From: Gymnorhina tibicen
Lineage: Eukaryota > Chordata > Aves > Passeriformes > Artamidae
Reading direction: 5' to 3'
Assembly: GCA_013399875.1 (NCBI GenBank)
Contig: VXAZ01003271.1
Span: forward strand, 211,129 to 275,128
DNA length: 64,000 nt
Positions within the stretch are counted from its first letter, which is position 1. Each line of letters begins with the position of its first letter. A program made the translations under genes and the position numbers. Of the stretch, positions 62,108 to 64,000 are shown piece by piece. The notes under the pieces are model-generated. The model was given only the letters and a program-made list of their open reading frames with translations. It was not told where the DNA came from and ran no database searches.

Positions 62108-63325
62108 CAGAACTTCCTTCTGGCTGTGAAGGATGCTATAGATTTTATGTGAATGTTCACTCTGTTTAGATTCAGAACTTACTGCTGTTGGCAGTAACAG
62201 ACTTGCTGAACCAAATTGCTGGCATGTGAAGTGTTCTGAAAAGATAAAAGTGCACTGAAGTAGACAATGTCATCTTCTGCTGTGGGTGTGCTGCACAACA
62301 AGTCTTATTGAAGACAAGCCTACAGATAGATCAATAAGAAAAGCTGCATTTATTTAGCCTAAGGTTAGTAGTAAATAGCTTTCAGGTATTATTGCAATTA
62401 TCATTTGGTAAACAATAAACCAATATTTTTAGGATAAAAAGGAGGACCAAGAAAGGTGAACTGTTGAACTAACTTTGACAGCCGCAGCCAGCAGGAGAAA
62501 TTGATCCTCACCTAGACTTCTGTTCTCTTGGCAAACCTGGACCTGCTGAAAGTCCTTTCATCACCTCTGGTCAAAAACACAACAGTAAATCCAAGGGCAC
62601 TTCAGTCTTTTGTGGCCACAGGGATCAGGACAATGCAAACAAGTGCTTTCTGGAGCCAAGAAAGAAAAGCTGCATTAGGGAATGACAGACTGGGCTACAG
62701 GCAGGGAAGTGGGCTGATGCAGGAAAGCTTCATCAGTCTTAAGAAAAAAAATACTATTTTAGCCCTTTGGTAAAGCTCATTATCCGTGGGAAATGCACCT
62801 GGGAAAAGCCCCAGTGATGAATAAAATCTTTGTAGAGTGAAGCTGTCTCTTCCCAGAATGAACCCAGGGCAGCTCCCTTGACATACTTTCCCAAGGTTCT
62901 TGGCCTCAAGGTAGCACTGTGCCATGCCCTGACACATATCCTTCTCCAGGTCCACTGCAGTGGAGAAACAGAAGATCCAAATGTTCTCATGGCTTTCTTC
63001 ATTTCCTTCCAGTGCTCCCATCTATGGTAGTGTCAAAGATGTCTCTGGCCAGTCTACTGTAACACCATTTAACAGGGACAAAATACTGTCTGAAAAATGA
63101 ATGTTTTCTGTGGCAAGCATACCTAACACTGCATGCAGGGAAAAGGAGAACACATTGCAATACCTGATTTTCATTTGCGGTGTAGAAAATAGGTAGTAAC
63201 TACATTACAGTCCAGTTCATGGCAAACAAGCACCAGAGGGGATAATTTGTAGTAAAAATCACAAGCCTTTCTCTGTCCTCAGTGCAGGACAGGTTGAATC
63301 TCTTCCTGCCATTTGCTTTATGCAG

Positions 63326-63439
63326 AAAGGAATTGCTTGCAGTGCAGAATGTGTGCACGGCAGTGTCCTGCAAACCGCTGCACCCTCTGGACAAGAGCTG
63401 TCCCTCCAGAGCCTGCTCTCAAGACAGCAGCTAGAGCCT
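63326..63439 (+). other. Splice-flanked, Cys-rich candidate cassette exon (speculative)
   Basis: This 114 bp segment follows a pyrimidine-rich acceptor-like sequence (ctttatgcag) and ends before gtaagc, a good donor. The upstream exon ends in phase 1. In that phase the segment stays open for its whole length and returns to phase 1, so it could be included without a frameshift. It would encode RNCLQCRMCARQCPANRC and a further 19 residues. It does not resemble the expected next TSR2 segment of ADAMTS12, so chance is the default explanation. Confidence 0.15.
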
Positions 63440-64000
63440 GTAAGCCTTTTTACATCCAGATTAATTTAAATGTGTCATTGAGGTTTTTTTCTACACCAAC
63501 TACCTATTATTTCTTCTTTAAATAATCACAGAATGGGTAATGTTGGAATTGCAAATATAAATCCTTCCTCCTTGTCCAAAGGCTTTAACCTTGTTTCTCA
63601 GAACCAACTTTGAGTGGCATTAAATTTAACAAAAGGTGTAGCACAGCACAGTGGCAACTAAGGGAGAATATTAGCCAATATAAAAAATTTATTTCTCTGT
63701 AGACAGCATCAGTAATTGGCAGTTTTTCAAAGCTCTGCAAAAGGACTTAACTCTAAGATTTTTTGGGGGTTAACTGTTATGTGCCCTCTAAATCCTTCAC
63801 AACTTTTATAAAGGCTGCTTTGCAAAATTATCTCCAACTGTTCCTGAACATGCAATGTTGATTTTAGAAACAAAGGTCACCCAGTTTCCATTCACTCCTG
63901 TGGGTCTGAGTTTTATAACACTGAGAATGGGAAAATTGGCACTTGTATTCTACACATAACTTGTGCATGCACAGAATATAATTTGTTCATTCAAATACAA

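Larger units (their letters stand above)
59431..64000 (+). other. Start of the ADAMTS12 intron after the TSR2-start exon
   Basis: Begins with donor gtaattcc. It contains CR1 copies at 59553-59760 (plus) and 61896-62107 (minus), and the splice-flanked Cys-rich segment at 63326-63439. The remainder is AT-rich and shows nothing recognisable. Confidence 0.75.

Noticed and set aside
62695..63021. A 108-codon minus-strand open frame that looked like a possible retrocopy
   Set aside because: No domain or parent gene could be recognised, and there is no poly-A tail or other retrocopy mark.
1..64000. Bacterial-type features: operons, CRISPR arrays, phage or plasmid genes
   Set aside because: The sequence is vertebrate, with spliced exons and avian CR1 repeats; no such feature is present.

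Overview
The window is bird nuclear DNA carrying the middle of one large plus-strand gene, ADAMTS12, a secreted zinc metalloprotease of the ADAMTS family. The avian origin rests on many CR1 LINE tails, in both orientations, and on LTR-like repeats of types common in bird genomes. In birds the region matching human 5p13 lies on the Z chromosome, so Z linkage is likely, but this is an inference.

Thirteen coding exons were placed between 17867 and 59430. Every intron is GT-AG and all reading phases agree: the exons total 1896 nt, which is 2 nt, 631 whole codons and 1 nt. They encode, in order, the end of the propeptide with a basic cleavage site, the metalloprotease domain with the zinc-binding motif and Met-turn, the disintegrin-like domain, the first thrombospondin repeat (TSR1), the Cys-rich region, the spacer, and the start of TSR2. 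Exons for the signal peptide and most of the propeptide, and those for the rest of TSR2, the mucin-like region and later TSRs, were not found and should lie outside.

Layout: 1-17866 is the probable upstream intron. Exons from 17867 to 32728 are fairly close together. A 12.4 kb interval to the next exon (45169) holds an exact 1853 bp duplication that includes an exon, a single-N join, a 727 bp run of N, LTR-like repeats and CR1 copies. Exons at 45169, 52263, 57722 and 59289 follow, then the beginning of another intron.

No RNA gene, CRISPR array, operon or second protein-coding gene was supported. No undescribed biological system was found. The strongest anomaly is the exon duplication, which looks like an assembly artefact that would break the ADAMTS12 gene model. 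A more speculative lead is a Cys-rich 114 bp cassette-like segment at 63326-63439 with matching splice phases.
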